NCBI GenBank assembly: GCA_030151135.1
Contig: JASLEQ010000638.1
Location: forward strand, 1 to 11,056
Source of the DNA: Candidatus Sulfotelmatobacter sp.
GTDB taxonomy: Bacteria; Acidobacteriota; Terriglobia; Terriglobales; SbA1
Reading direction: 5' to 3'
DNA length: 11,056 nt
How positions within the stretch are numbered: the stretch's first letter is position 1; the number at the start of each line of letters is the position of its first letter. Made by a program: the position numbers and the translations under genes. The notes under the pieces are model-generated. The model was given only the letters and a program-made list of their open reading frames with translations, made no database searches and had not been told where the DNA came from. Of this stretch, positions 1-6,068 are shown in pieces.

Positions 1-6
1 GCTTAC

Positions 7-37
7 TTGACACTATGATTTCAACGGAAACTATCAT
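7..37 (+). promoter_or_regulatory. possible sigma-70 promoter for the TrmH-family gene
   Basis: A perfect TTGACA lies at 7-12 and a TATCAT at 32-37, a spacing of 19 bases, which is longer than the ideal 17. An 8-base motif ACTATGAT (12-19) recurs as ACTATCAT (30-37) with one mismatch, and TATGAT (14-19) also forms an inverted match with ATCATA (33-38). These could be an operator embedded in the promoter or chance in an AT-rich leader. It points toward the gene beginning at 125. Confidence 0.3.
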
Positions 38-52
38 AATACGGCAAAAAGA

Positions 53-119
53 CTACGAACCACGAACTGCTCAACTCCCGCACCGGAATCTTAGGTTTAC
101 CTTCGTGTACCTTAGTGTC
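53..119. repeat. degenerate TTCGTG-type inverted repeat, copy 1
   Basis: Units resembling TTCGTGG occur in the reverse orientation at 53-67 (TACGAA, CACGAA) and in the forward orientation at 102-119 (TTCGTGTACC then TTAGTGTC). CACGAA (61-66) and TTCGTG (102-107) can pair as a 6-bp stem. The same arrangement, including a shared GAACCAC string, recurs at 3524-3585. This looks like a small dispersed intergenic repeat that ends just before the start codon of the next gene. Confidence 0.35.
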
Positions 120-124
120 ATCAG

Positions 125-1006
125 GTGATGGAAGAATCCGCGGTGCATTCGCCCAAAATGATGGCCCGACTTTCGGTAAACCGCCCTTCAGCCCAACAGC
201 GCCTCCGACGCATTGAGGGCCGTCACAACCCTCTGGTCAAAGCGCTGCGCCAGGCGTTCGCCCATGCCGAACGCACCCCGGAAGGCGATTGCGCAATCGA
301 AGGGCTGCGCATCGTCGAAGAAGCCATCCGCAGCGGTCTCCGCTTCCGTGCTGTTTTGTTTCGCGAATCGGCACAGAACCTCGCCGATCGCCTCCTTCCG
401 CAACTCGGCTCTCATGTTGAAACCTTGCTGCTTCCCGACCGAATCTTCGACGGAGCAGTCCCGAGCGAGACGCCGCAGGGCGTCGCGGCGCTCGTGAAAC
501 TCCGCGAGTTCTCGCTCGACGATGTCTTCCAACGGCTTCAGGTAGGTCCGATCCTGGCAGTCGTCGGTGTCCAGGATCCCGGCAACCTTGGGACGCTGCT
601 CCGATCCGCCGAAGCCTTCGGCAGCGCCGGAGTCGTGCTCGGAGAAGGCGCGGTCAGCCCCATTAACTCAAAAGTGATTCGAGCCTCTGCCGGATCCATC
701 TTCCGTCTCCCGGCCGTCATAGAGAAAAAACCCGACGCCTTCGATAAATTCGCCGCGAAGCTTCGGCAGGAATACGTGCGCCTCATCGCCACATCGTCCC
801 ACAAGGGCACACCGATCCATCAGTCAAATCTCAGGGACGCATGCGCAGTCTTCATCGGAAGTGAAGGCTCGGGTCTTCCCAAAAACGTACTCGCGCAGGT
901 CGATGAACTCATCGCGATCCCCCACACGCCCCAAGTCGAATCACTGAATGCGGGCGTCGCAGGAAGCATCGTGCTGTACGAGGCGGCACGTCAGCGTCAG
1001 CAATAA
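125..1006 (+). CDS. TrmH/SpoU-family RNA 2'-O-ribose methyltransferase
   Basis: Predicted to transfer a methyl group from S-adenosylmethionine to a ribose 2'-OH in rRNA or tRNA in the cytoplasm. About residues 30-125 match the substrate-binding domain of the family, and residues 140-290 form the SPOUT (knotted) catalytic domain. The three family motifs are present: motif 1 with N154 and R160 in DPGNLGTLLRSAEAFG, motif 2 as FIGSEGSGLP (244-253), and motif 3 around E273-S274-L275-N276. The length of 293 residues is normal for the RlmB/TrmH group plus about 20 extra N-terminal residues. The start is uncertain: GTG 125 and ATG 128 are adjacent, ATG 158 and ATG 161 are alternatives, and no well-spaced Shine-Dalgarno site precedes any of them. 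The specific RNA target cannot be assigned, so RlmB is only the closest well-known relative. The gene stands alone; the nearest downstream plus-strand gene is a possible small ORF. Confidence 0.93.
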   Translation: MMEESAVHSPKMMARLSVNRPSAQQRLRRIEGRHNPLVKALRQAFAHAERTPEGDCAIEGLRIVEEAIRSGLRFRAVLFRESAQNLADRLLPQLGSHVETLLLPDRIFDGAVPSETPQGVAALVKLREFSLDDVFQRLQVGPILAVVGVQDPGNLGTLLRSAEAFGSAGVVLGEGAVSPINSKVIRASAGSIFRLPAVIEKKPDAFDKFAAKLRQEYVRLIATSSHKGTPIHQSNLRDACAVFIGSEGSGLPKNVLAQVDELIAIPHTPQVESLNAGVAGSIVLYEAARQRQQ

Positions 1007-1166
1007 CGACACCCATCGACGCGCACTTTCATCGGAGGACGGACTCTGCCTGCTCTTCGCGCTAGCCTCTATGCGATGCAGAAATCACTCGTCAGCCGTT
1101 ACTTCAGTAATCAAGCATCCACCCGATAGTAAGTTGCGCGCCTTTTCGCATAGCATCTAACTCACT

Positions 1167-1322
1167 GTGAACAATTCCCCCAATTTGAGTGCGCTGATAC
1201 AGCAGCGGGATGCACTGCGCGGGCTCGATCACTTGATCGAGACTACCCGCCGCGTGCTCGACCGCTACATGCAGATACCAGCGCCGGGGCCCGAGCAAAA
1301 ACAACTTCCACGCGCCGCCTGA
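1167..1322 (+). CDS. small helical protein, 51 aa, unknown function
   Basis: An open frame from GTG 1167 to TGA 1320 encodes 51 residues. An in-frame TAA at 1158-1160 fixes GTG as the first possible start; TTG 1185 is an internal alternative. The product reads like a real protein: residues 7-37 form an amphipathic helix with hydrophobic positions at 10, 17, 24 and 31 (exact seven-residue spacing) and at 20, 27 and 34, containing LRGLDHLIETTRRVLDRY, followed by a Pro/Gln-rich tail. About 70 percent of third codon positions are G or C by my count, as expected for coding DNA here. It has no signal peptide or membrane segment. No good Shine-Dalgarno site is visible. It lies between the methyltransferase gene and the oppositely transcribed dehydrogenase, with 26 bases to that gene's stop. 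I do not recognise a family. If it is not real, 1007-1348 is an empty 342-base gap; I see nothing else in 1007-1166. Confidence 0.5.
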   Translation: MNNSPNLSALIQQRDALRGLDHLIETTRRVLDRYMQIPAPGPEQKQLPRAA

Positions 1323-1348
1323 CCTCCAGGCCAAGCCGGAAATTCTGT

Positions 1349-2155
1349 TTACGCCAGCCCACCCCCATCCACCACCAGCGCGGCTCCGGTGATCCAACTC
1401 GCCATCGGACTCGCAAGGAACAGCACCGCATTTGCCACATCCTCCGCCGTGCCCACACGCCCCAGCGGCCGCTCTGCCGCTTCTCTCATGAACGTCCGCT
1501 CGTCCCCACCCAACTGCCTGCACTCTCCGCGCAGCATCGGGGTGTCCACATCTCCCGGGCAAACGCAGTTGACGCGGATACTATGCCGGCCATGATCGAT
1601 GGCCATCGCACGCGTCAGGTTCACGGTTCCACCTTTGGCCGCGCAGTACGCCGCCGCTCGAGGTCCGCCCTTCAATCCCCAGCCGGACCCGATATTGATG
1701 ACACTGCCGCCTCCACCACAAATCATGCGCGGAATCACCTCGTGCGACACCAAATAGATTCCCTTCAGAGTCACATCCAGGGCCCGGTCCCACTCTTCTT
1801 CGGTAAGCTCAACAACATCTTTGCGGATCGCAATGCCAGCGCAGTTGCACAGGATGTCAATCCTGTTCCATTTCTCGACGACCGAAACGACCGCCCTGCG
1901 ACAATCCTCCGCAAGCCGCACATCGCATCTTATAGCCGTTGAAATCGCCGCCGCCGCGTGTCCGATCTCGGAAACAGTTTCCCGCGCGCTGCCCTCCTCG
2001 ATATCAAGCGCGGCAACGTGAGCCCCCATCTCCGCCAGCCTCAAGCAAATCCCGCGCCCAATTCCCGAACCCGCTCCGGTCACGACCGCAATTTTCCCCT
2101 CTAAAGAAAGAAGCTTGGCGGCGTGCTCGGAGATTTTGTCGGAAGCAGAACTCAT
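1349..2155 (-). CDS. SDR-family NAD(P)-dependent oxidoreductase
   Basis: A 268-residue classical short-chain dehydrogenase/reductase, expected to interconvert an alcohol and a ketone in the cytoplasm. The cofactor motif TGAGSGIG is at 26-33, and Asp51 at the end of the second strand suggests NAD(H) rather than NADP(H). The NNAG motif appears as NCAG (104-107). The catalytic Ser157, Tyr170 and Lys174 (YCAAK) are present, followed by the usual CPGDVDTPM segment and a C-terminal ITGAALVVDGGG. One oddity: the active-site Asn usually found in VNLKG is Thr129 here (VTLKG). The first 17 residues form an extra N-terminal stretch before the first strand. The gene begins 6 bp after the aminotransferase stop, so the two are almost certainly co-transcribed, with this one second. 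The substrate is unknown; acting on the aminotransferase's carbonyl product or substrate is an inference from the pairing. Confidence 0.93.
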   Translation of the reverse strand: MSSASDKISEHAAKLLSLEGKIAVVTGAGSGIGRGICLRLAEMGAHVAALDIEEGSARETVSEIGHAAAAISTAIRCDVRLAEDCRRAVVSVVEKWNRIDILCNCAGIAIRKDVVELTEEEWDRALDVTLKGIYLVSHEVIPRMICGGGGSVINIGSGWGLKGGPRAAAYCAAKGGTVNLTRAMAIDHGRHSIRVNCVCPGDVDTPMLRGECRQLGGDERTFMREAAERPLGRVGTAEDVANAVLFLASPMASWITGAALVVDGGGLA

Positions 2156-2161
2156 AACGAT

Positions 2162-3490
2162 TTAGGCAACCACACTTTCCACTGCCTTCCCAGCCGCTTC
2201 GAGCGTACGATCCACGTCCGCATCGGTGTGGGCCAAAGTCACAATCGAGTGCAAGGCCGCTGAAGGCGACGCATAAACGCCAAACGGAAACAGCGCGAGC
2301 ACAAACTTCTGGAATGCCACGCGATCCACATACCGGCAGAAATCGCGGTAATCCTCGATCGCCGGCTGGTCGCTAAACATCACCTGCAGCATCGGACCAA
2401 CGTTCTGCACGATCCCCGGTATCCCTTTATTCGCAAACAACTCGCGCAGTCCCCGGCACAGCTTCTCCGCAACCCGCCAGGTGTGCCCAAACGAAGCGTT
2501 GTTGTCGCGCGTCAGTACGCGCAGGTTCGCCCGCGCGGCGAACATCCCGATCCTCGATCCGTTGTGCGTGCCGTAATGCAACACGCCGCCCCACTGCAGC
2601 GCATCCATCATCTCGGCTCGCCCCGCCAGCGCGGCCACAGGTAGTCCTGTACCGAGCGCTTTTCCAAACGTCACCAGGTCCGGCGCAAGCTTGTAATATT
2701 CCTGGCATCCTCCTGGAGCAATGCGGAAGCCGGTCACCGTTTCATCCAGGATGAACACAATTCCGTTCGCCTTCGCCAGCCGCTGCACTCCGTGCAGATA
2801 TCCCTCTCGCGGCGGGATCACCCCCATATTTGCCATCACCCCTTCGCTGATGATCGCCGCAATCTGCCCTGGATGCCTCTCAAGCGCCTGCTCCAAAGCA
2901 GGCAAATCATTCCACGGCACCACGATCGTGTCGTCTAGCGCCGTCCGGTTCAGCCCCGAACTGTCGGGAATTCTCACCGGATCCGTTTTCAATCCCAGAG
3001 CGGTCACCGGCAAAACGTTCGAACTCACTAACAAGTCATCGTGCCATCCGTGATAATGCCCTTCAAACTTCAGTATCTTCGGCCTGCCCGTCACTCCCCG
3101 CGCCAATCGGATCGCAACCATTACCGCCTCAGTCCCGGTATTCGCAAATCGCACCCGCTCGGCGTTCGGAACGATCTTCTGGATCATCTCCGCAACTTCC
3201 AACTCAACCGGAGTCGCTGTGGCAAAGTGCGCGCCCGAACCCGCCGCCTCTGTAATCGCCTCCACGACCTCCGGATGCGCATGTCCCAGCGGCAATGCTC
3301 CAAACGCCATCATCCAGTCGATGTACTCGTTCCCATCCACGTCATATATGCGCGAACCCTTCGCCCGCTCCATGAAGATCGGATACTCTCCGAAGTTGAC
3401 CGGCCCTCGCGACGACGAACTGCTGGCCTCGATCAGCACTCCCAACGTGCGTTCGTAAATCCGCCTCGACTTCTCGGTGTTAAAACTCAA
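2162..3490 (-). CDS. class III PLP aminotransferase, glutamate-1-semialdehyde aminomutase family
   Basis: A 442-residue fold-type I PLP enzyme. Visible landmarks are the phosphate-binding NTGTEA (117-122), YHG (146-148), the PLP-pairing Asp249 in LDETVTGFR, and Lys277 in FGKALGTGLPV as the Schiff-base lysine. The C-terminal AHTDADVDRTLEAA is very close to glutamate-1-semialdehyde 2,1-aminomutase (HemL). It departs from true HemL where that enzyme is well conserved: EPVxGNMG is EGVMANMG (216-223), and the SGNP stretch after the lysine domain reads THNGSR. It is therefore probably a transaminase or aminomutase for another amine, not the tetrapyrrole enzyme. The start is TTG (3488-3490), chosen because a strong GGGAGGG precedes it and no in-frame ATG lies nearby upstream. 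It is the first gene of a two-gene unit with the dehydrogenase. The name hemL would be misleading. Confidence 0.9.
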   Translation of the reverse strand: MSFNTEKSRRIYERTLGVLIEASSSSSRGPVNFGEYPIFMERAKGSRIYDVDGNEYIDWMMAFGALPLGHAHPEVVEAITEAAGSGAHFATATPVELEVAEMIQKIVPNAERVRFANTGTEAVMVAIRLARGVTGRPKILKFEGHYHGWHDDLLVSSNVLPVTALGLKTDPVRIPDSSGLNRTALDDTIVVPWNDLPALEQALERHPGQIAAIISEGVMANMGVIPPREGYLHGVQRLAKANGIVFILDETVTGFRIAPGGCQEYYKLAPDLVTFGKALGTGLPVAALAGRAEMMDALQWGGVLHYGTHNGSRIGMFAARANLRVLTRDNNASFGHTWRVAEKLCRGLRELFANKGIPGIVQNVGPMLQVMFSDQPAIEDYRDFCRYVDRVAFQKFVLALFPFGVYASPSAALHSIVTLAHTDADVDRTLEAAGKAVESVVA

Positions 3491-3493
3491 TGG

Positions 3494-3500
3494 CCCTCCC
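3494..3500 (-). promoter_or_regulatory. Shine-Dalgarno site deciding the TTG start of the aminotransferase
   Basis: On the minus strand these bases read GGGAGGG and end three bases before TTG (3490-3488); the GGAG core is about five bases away. This is one of the two strongest ribosome-binding sites in the window and supports the non-ATG start. Confidence 0.65.
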
Positions 3501-3523
3501 GATGCAATGGGTGATGTTCGAAT

Positions 3524-3585
3524 GAACCACTTGAAACGAACGCCCTGCTAAACCTTACGTTCGTGATACTTCGTTTCCTTCGTGG
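3524..3585. repeat. degenerate TTCGTG-type inverted repeat, copy 2
   Basis: Reverse-oriented material at 3524-3541 contains GAACCAC and GAAACGAA. Forward-oriented tandem units follow: TTCGTGATAC (3560-3569), TTCGTTTCC (3570-3578) and TTCGTGG (3579-3585). GAAACGAA (3533-3540) is an exact reverse complement of TTCGTTTC (3570-3577), and CCAC (3527-3530) matches GTGG (3582-3585), so an interrupted 12-bp stem is possible. It lies in the divergent spacer between the aminotransferase and the kinase-like gene and shares architecture with 53-119. Confidence 0.4.
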
Positions 3586-3738
3586 CTCGCGGGCTTCCTC
3601 GCCACAGCCGTCAGTACCTTCGCTGCGACCTGTTATCGTACAGCAGCCCGATTCGCGGAAAAACTTGCACTAGCGAGTGAATTCCAACGCGCTCCACAAC
3701 GCCTGATGGCATAGAATGCTTCATTCGGTTCGCAGCAA

Positions 3739-5058
3739 ATGAGTAAACCAGACACTTGGAAATCCTGGGAAGGCCAAACGATCGACGGCAAATTCCCTCT
3801 TCGTCAGTTCCTCGGCGCCTCAGACCATAGCGCGGTCTTCCTCACCGAAGGTCGCGGTACTTCTCCGCAGAAGGCCGCCATCAAGCTGATGCCTTCCCAC
3901 ACCAGCCCCGCTGCAGACACTCAACTCCGCTCTCTGCAGGCGAAAATCGGACTTCGCCATTCCAATCTGCTTCAAATCTTCGACGCTGGACGCACTCAGA
4001 TCCAGGGCGAATCGGTCGTATATGCCGTGATGGAATTTGCCGACGACAATCTCGGACAGATCCTGCCCCAACGCGCCCTCGAACCCCCTGAGGTTGCTGA
4101 CCTCCTGCCGCCAATCCTCAGCGCCCTGTCATACCTTCACGAAAAAGGTCTGGTCCATGGACGCATCCGGCCCTCCAACATTTTGGCGGTAGGCGATCAG
4201 CTGAAACTTTCGAGCGATCCGGTTCGATCTGCGTCGGAGCCGAATTCGGGCGGAAGACGGGATGCATTTGACGCACCCGAATTGTCGGCCGGAAAACTCT
4301 CCCCTGCCTCCGACGTCTGGTCTCTCGCCATGACCATGGTCGCGGCTCTCACTCAGAAGACTGCTTTCGCCGAGCAGAAACTGCAAAACGATCCTGCCGT
4401 CCCCGCCAATGTCCCCGAACCTTATCGCGGGATCGCGAAAGCATCTCTGCGGCTCGATCCCAGTCAGCGCGCCTCGGTCCGGGACATCGAAGCGCGGTTG
4501 AAACAACCTTCCTCTGAACCCGCGCCGGCGAGAGTTGAACCTGCCTTCGAAACGACTGTGTCCCCCAAAAAGCGGGCCGCATTCCCCGTCACGATCGCAC
4601 TGGCCGCAATCCTTGCCATCATCTTCGCGATTTTCTACTTCACGCGAAGCAAATCTTCGGCTCCTTCCGCTGACGAAAGTACATCGCCTGCCACCACTTC
4701 ATCTCCCGCGCCTCAAGCTTCGGAGCCTGCGCCCTCGGCTGCAAAGCCCGTGGACACGAACGCCTCCGTCACACATCAGGTCCTCCCCGACGTTCCGCAG
4801 AGCGCCCGAAACACAATTTCCGGCACCATCAAGGTTGTAGTGCAAACACAGGTCGATTCCTCCGGCAAAGTCACATCTGCCAGGCTCAAGTCACCCGGAT
4901 CCAGCCGGTACTTCTCCGGACTGGCGCTCAAGGCCGCACAGGAATGGCAATTCGCTCCGCCCGCCATCGATGGCCATCCCGCCACCAGCACATGGCTCGT
5001 TCAGTTTCGCTTTCGAAGAAGCGGGACCCAAGCCTCGGCCCAGCAGGCAAAGCGCTAA
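3739..5058 (+). CDS. pseudokinase - membrane helix - TonB C-terminal domain fusion protein
   Basis: A 439-residue protein with three parts. Residues 12-255 have the protein-kinase fold: Lys49 in AAIK, a recognisable C-lobe YLHEKGLVH, FDAPEL (APE motif, 177-182) and SDVWSL (191-196). Key catalytic parts are missing: the glycine loop is GASDHS, HRDLKPxN has become HGRIRPSN (140-147) so the catalytic Asp is Arg142, and the DFG site reads SDP (159-161). It is thus predicted to be a pseudokinase that binds rather than phosphorylates. After a KKR stop-transfer-like charge cluster (277-279), residues 281-301 form one membrane helix. A Ser/Pro/Ala-rich linker (304-345) leads to a TonB-C/energy-transducer-like domain (about 346-435) with VDSSGKVTSARL and ALKAAQEWQFAPP. 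The predicted topology is kinase domain in the cytoplasm and TonB-C in the periplasm. A weak TAGAAT at 3712-3717 could be the -10 element; there is no Shine-Dalgarno site. The partner is unknown. Confidence 0.9.
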   Translation: MSKPDTWKSWEGQTIDGKFPLRQFLGASDHSAVFLTEGRGTSPQKAAIKLMPSHTSPAADTQLRSLQAKIGLRHSNLLQIFDAGRTQIQGESVVYAVMEFADDNLGQILPQRALEPPEVADLLPPILSALSYLHEKGLVHGRIRPSNILAVGDQLKLSSDPVRSASEPNSGGRRDAFDAPELSAGKLSPASDVWSLAMTMVAALTQKTAFAEQKLQNDPAVPANVPEPYRGIAKASLRLDPSQRASVRDIEARLKQPSSEPAPARVEPAFETTVSPKKRAAFPVTIALAAILAIIFAIFYFTRSKSSAPSADESTSPATTSSPAPQASEPAPSAAKPVDTNASVTHQVLPDVPQSARNTISGTIKVVVQTQVDSSGKVTSARLKSPGSSRYFSGLALKAAQEWQFAPPAIDGHPATSTWLVQFRFRRSGTQASAQQAKR

Positions 5059-5846
5059 TCTTTCCCAGGCTGCTTTAACTTCCACACGATCTGCCGAACC
5101 ATTCCGAGCAGCACAACGGCATCCATCGCGCTCAAGTTCATTCGCAGTAGCAGTCGTCGTACCTTCTTCTCGCTGACTGCATCGTTCCCAGGCTTCACAT
5201 ATTGGCTGATCTTCAATGACTCGTAGAGCCCGCGGCCAATCTCTTCCAGCTGCCCCGCTGTCGCCGGATCTTCCTTCGCGACCACTCGCGCTTGTGAATC
5301 ACTTCTCGCCAGCTCATACAAGCAGACTCCGACCGATTGCCCCAGATTCATCGAGATGTTCTGTTCCGAGGTCGGGATCGTCAGCAGCCAATGGCAATGG
5401 CTGAAATCATCGTTCGTCAGTCCGATCTTCTCCGATCCAAACAGCAGCGCGACTTTCCCCATCTTGATGCGGGCACGGATTTCGTCCGCTGATTCCTGTC
5501 CCAGCGTTCTTACCGGATCTTTCAACGCCCGATTTCGCACCGCCGTAGTCCCCACCACAGCTGCGCAATCTGAAACTGCCTCGGCGACAGTCTTAAACTC
5601 CTCCGCATTCTCCAAAACCGCTGCCGCTCCGACCGCGGACCGCGCCTCCCGAAAAGCCAGCAAGTAAGGATTTACGACTCGCAAATGGGATGCCCCAAAG
5701 TTCGTCATGGCGCGCGCCGCGGCGCCAATGTTCAGCGGATTTCGAGGTCGTACCAGGACCACGACAAGGCCATTGAGATCGGGTGAGGATGGCAAGCCGT
5801 CAATTCTAGCAAGAGATTTTCGAGCAAAATCACCCAGCAACCCCAA
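5055..5846 (-). CDS. TrmJ-like SPOUT RNA methyltransferase
   Basis: Predicted to 2'-O-methylate RNA (tRNA position 32 in characterised TrmJ) using S-adenosylmethionine. Motif 1 RPRNPLNIGAAARAMTNFG (33-51) carries Asn39 and Arg45; VVGTTAVRNR (97-106) is a TrmJ-type signature; motif 2 is LLFGSEKIGL (134-143); motif 3 is NISMNLGQSV (163-172). Residues 195-263 form the helical C-terminal extension typical of TrmJ, and the 263-residue length fits. The start is uncertain: TTG at 5846 is the outermost, TTG at 5840 has better spacing from an AAGGG site, and about 25 residues precede the first conserved strand, so a later start is possible. The gene is convergent with the pseudokinase gene, and their stop codons overlap at 5055-5058. 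It is the second SPOUT-class enzyme in the window, but a different subfamily from the one at 125-1006. Confidence 0.92.
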   Translation of the reverse strand: MGLLGDFARKSLARIDGLPSSPDLNGLVVVLVRPRNPLNIGAAARAMTNFGASHLRVVNPYLLAFREARSAVGAAAVLENAEEFKTVAEAVSDCAAVVGTTAVRNRALKDPVRTLGQESADEIRARIKMGKVALLFGSEKIGLTNDDFSHCHWLLTIPTSEQNISMNLGQSVGVCLYELARSDSQARVVAKEDPATAGQLEEIGRGLYESLKISQYVKPGNDAVSEKKVRRLLLRMNLSAMDAVVLLGMVRQIVWKLKQPGKD

Positions 5847-5851
5847 GACCC

Positions 5852-5875
5852 TTCAGCCTTGGAAAAAGGGCTGGA
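5852..5875. other. possible leader hairpin upstream of the TrmJ-like gene
   Basis: Bases 5852-5860 can pair with 5867-5875 over nine base pairs, including two G-U pairs when read on the plus strand, with a six-base loop GGAAAA. CAGCC (5854-5858) and GGCTG (5869-5873) form the perfect core. It lies directly before the TTG start of the minus-strand gene and touches its GAAGGG ribosome-binding candidate (5848-5853), so it might affect translation. It could also be chance. Confidence 0.25.
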
Positions 5876-5914
5876 ACTTGTAAAAAGAATGTCAAAAACT
5901 CACCCCTGCGGGTC

Positions 5915-5920
5915 TATGAT
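5915..5920 (+). promoter_or_regulatory. possible -10 box for the two-component/porin operon
   Basis: TATGAT is one mismatch from the TATAAT consensus. The stretch at the expected -35 position (around 5890-5897, TGTCAAAA) is a poor match, so an activator-assisted promoter is conceivable. A start of transcription near 5927 would give a leader of roughly 45 to 140 bases depending on which ATG of the regulator is used. Confidence 0.3.
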
Positions 5921-6068
5921 CGCCTGAGTTCGTTGTAAGCTTGCCTTTGTCTAGTGCGCTTCTGCATGCATGGGGCATCAGAAGCTCTCCCCCGGACAGA
6001 AACGGACATTCCTTATGGGGAACCTTGCCACACCAATCATCGCAGCCAAATCCGTGATCCCGGCGCCT

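Noticed and set aside
1099..1110. Palindrome TTACTTCAGTAA as a terminator after the TrmH-family gene
   Set aside because: Only five weak pairs with a two-base loop and no U-tract; too short to act as an intrinsic terminator.
1104..1562. Minus-strand open frame of 152 codons covering the small-ORF region
   Set aside because: Most of it overlaps the well-supported dehydrogenase in another frame, and its Gly/Ala/Arg-rich content looks like a shadow; the plus-strand 51-codon frame is more protein-like.
2162..3490. Naming the aminotransferase hemL
   Set aside because: Two stretches conserved in HemL are changed and the neighbour is a dehydrogenase, so only a family-level name is justified.
3041..3514. 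Plus-strand open frame of 157 codons
   Set aside because: Antisense to the aminotransferase N-terminal half, Arg/His-rich, no motif.
3563..3673. Plus-strand GTG open frame of 36 codons in the divergent spacer
   Set aside because: It runs through the TTCGTG repeat, has no ribosome-binding site, and its Ser/Pro/Arg-rich product looks random.
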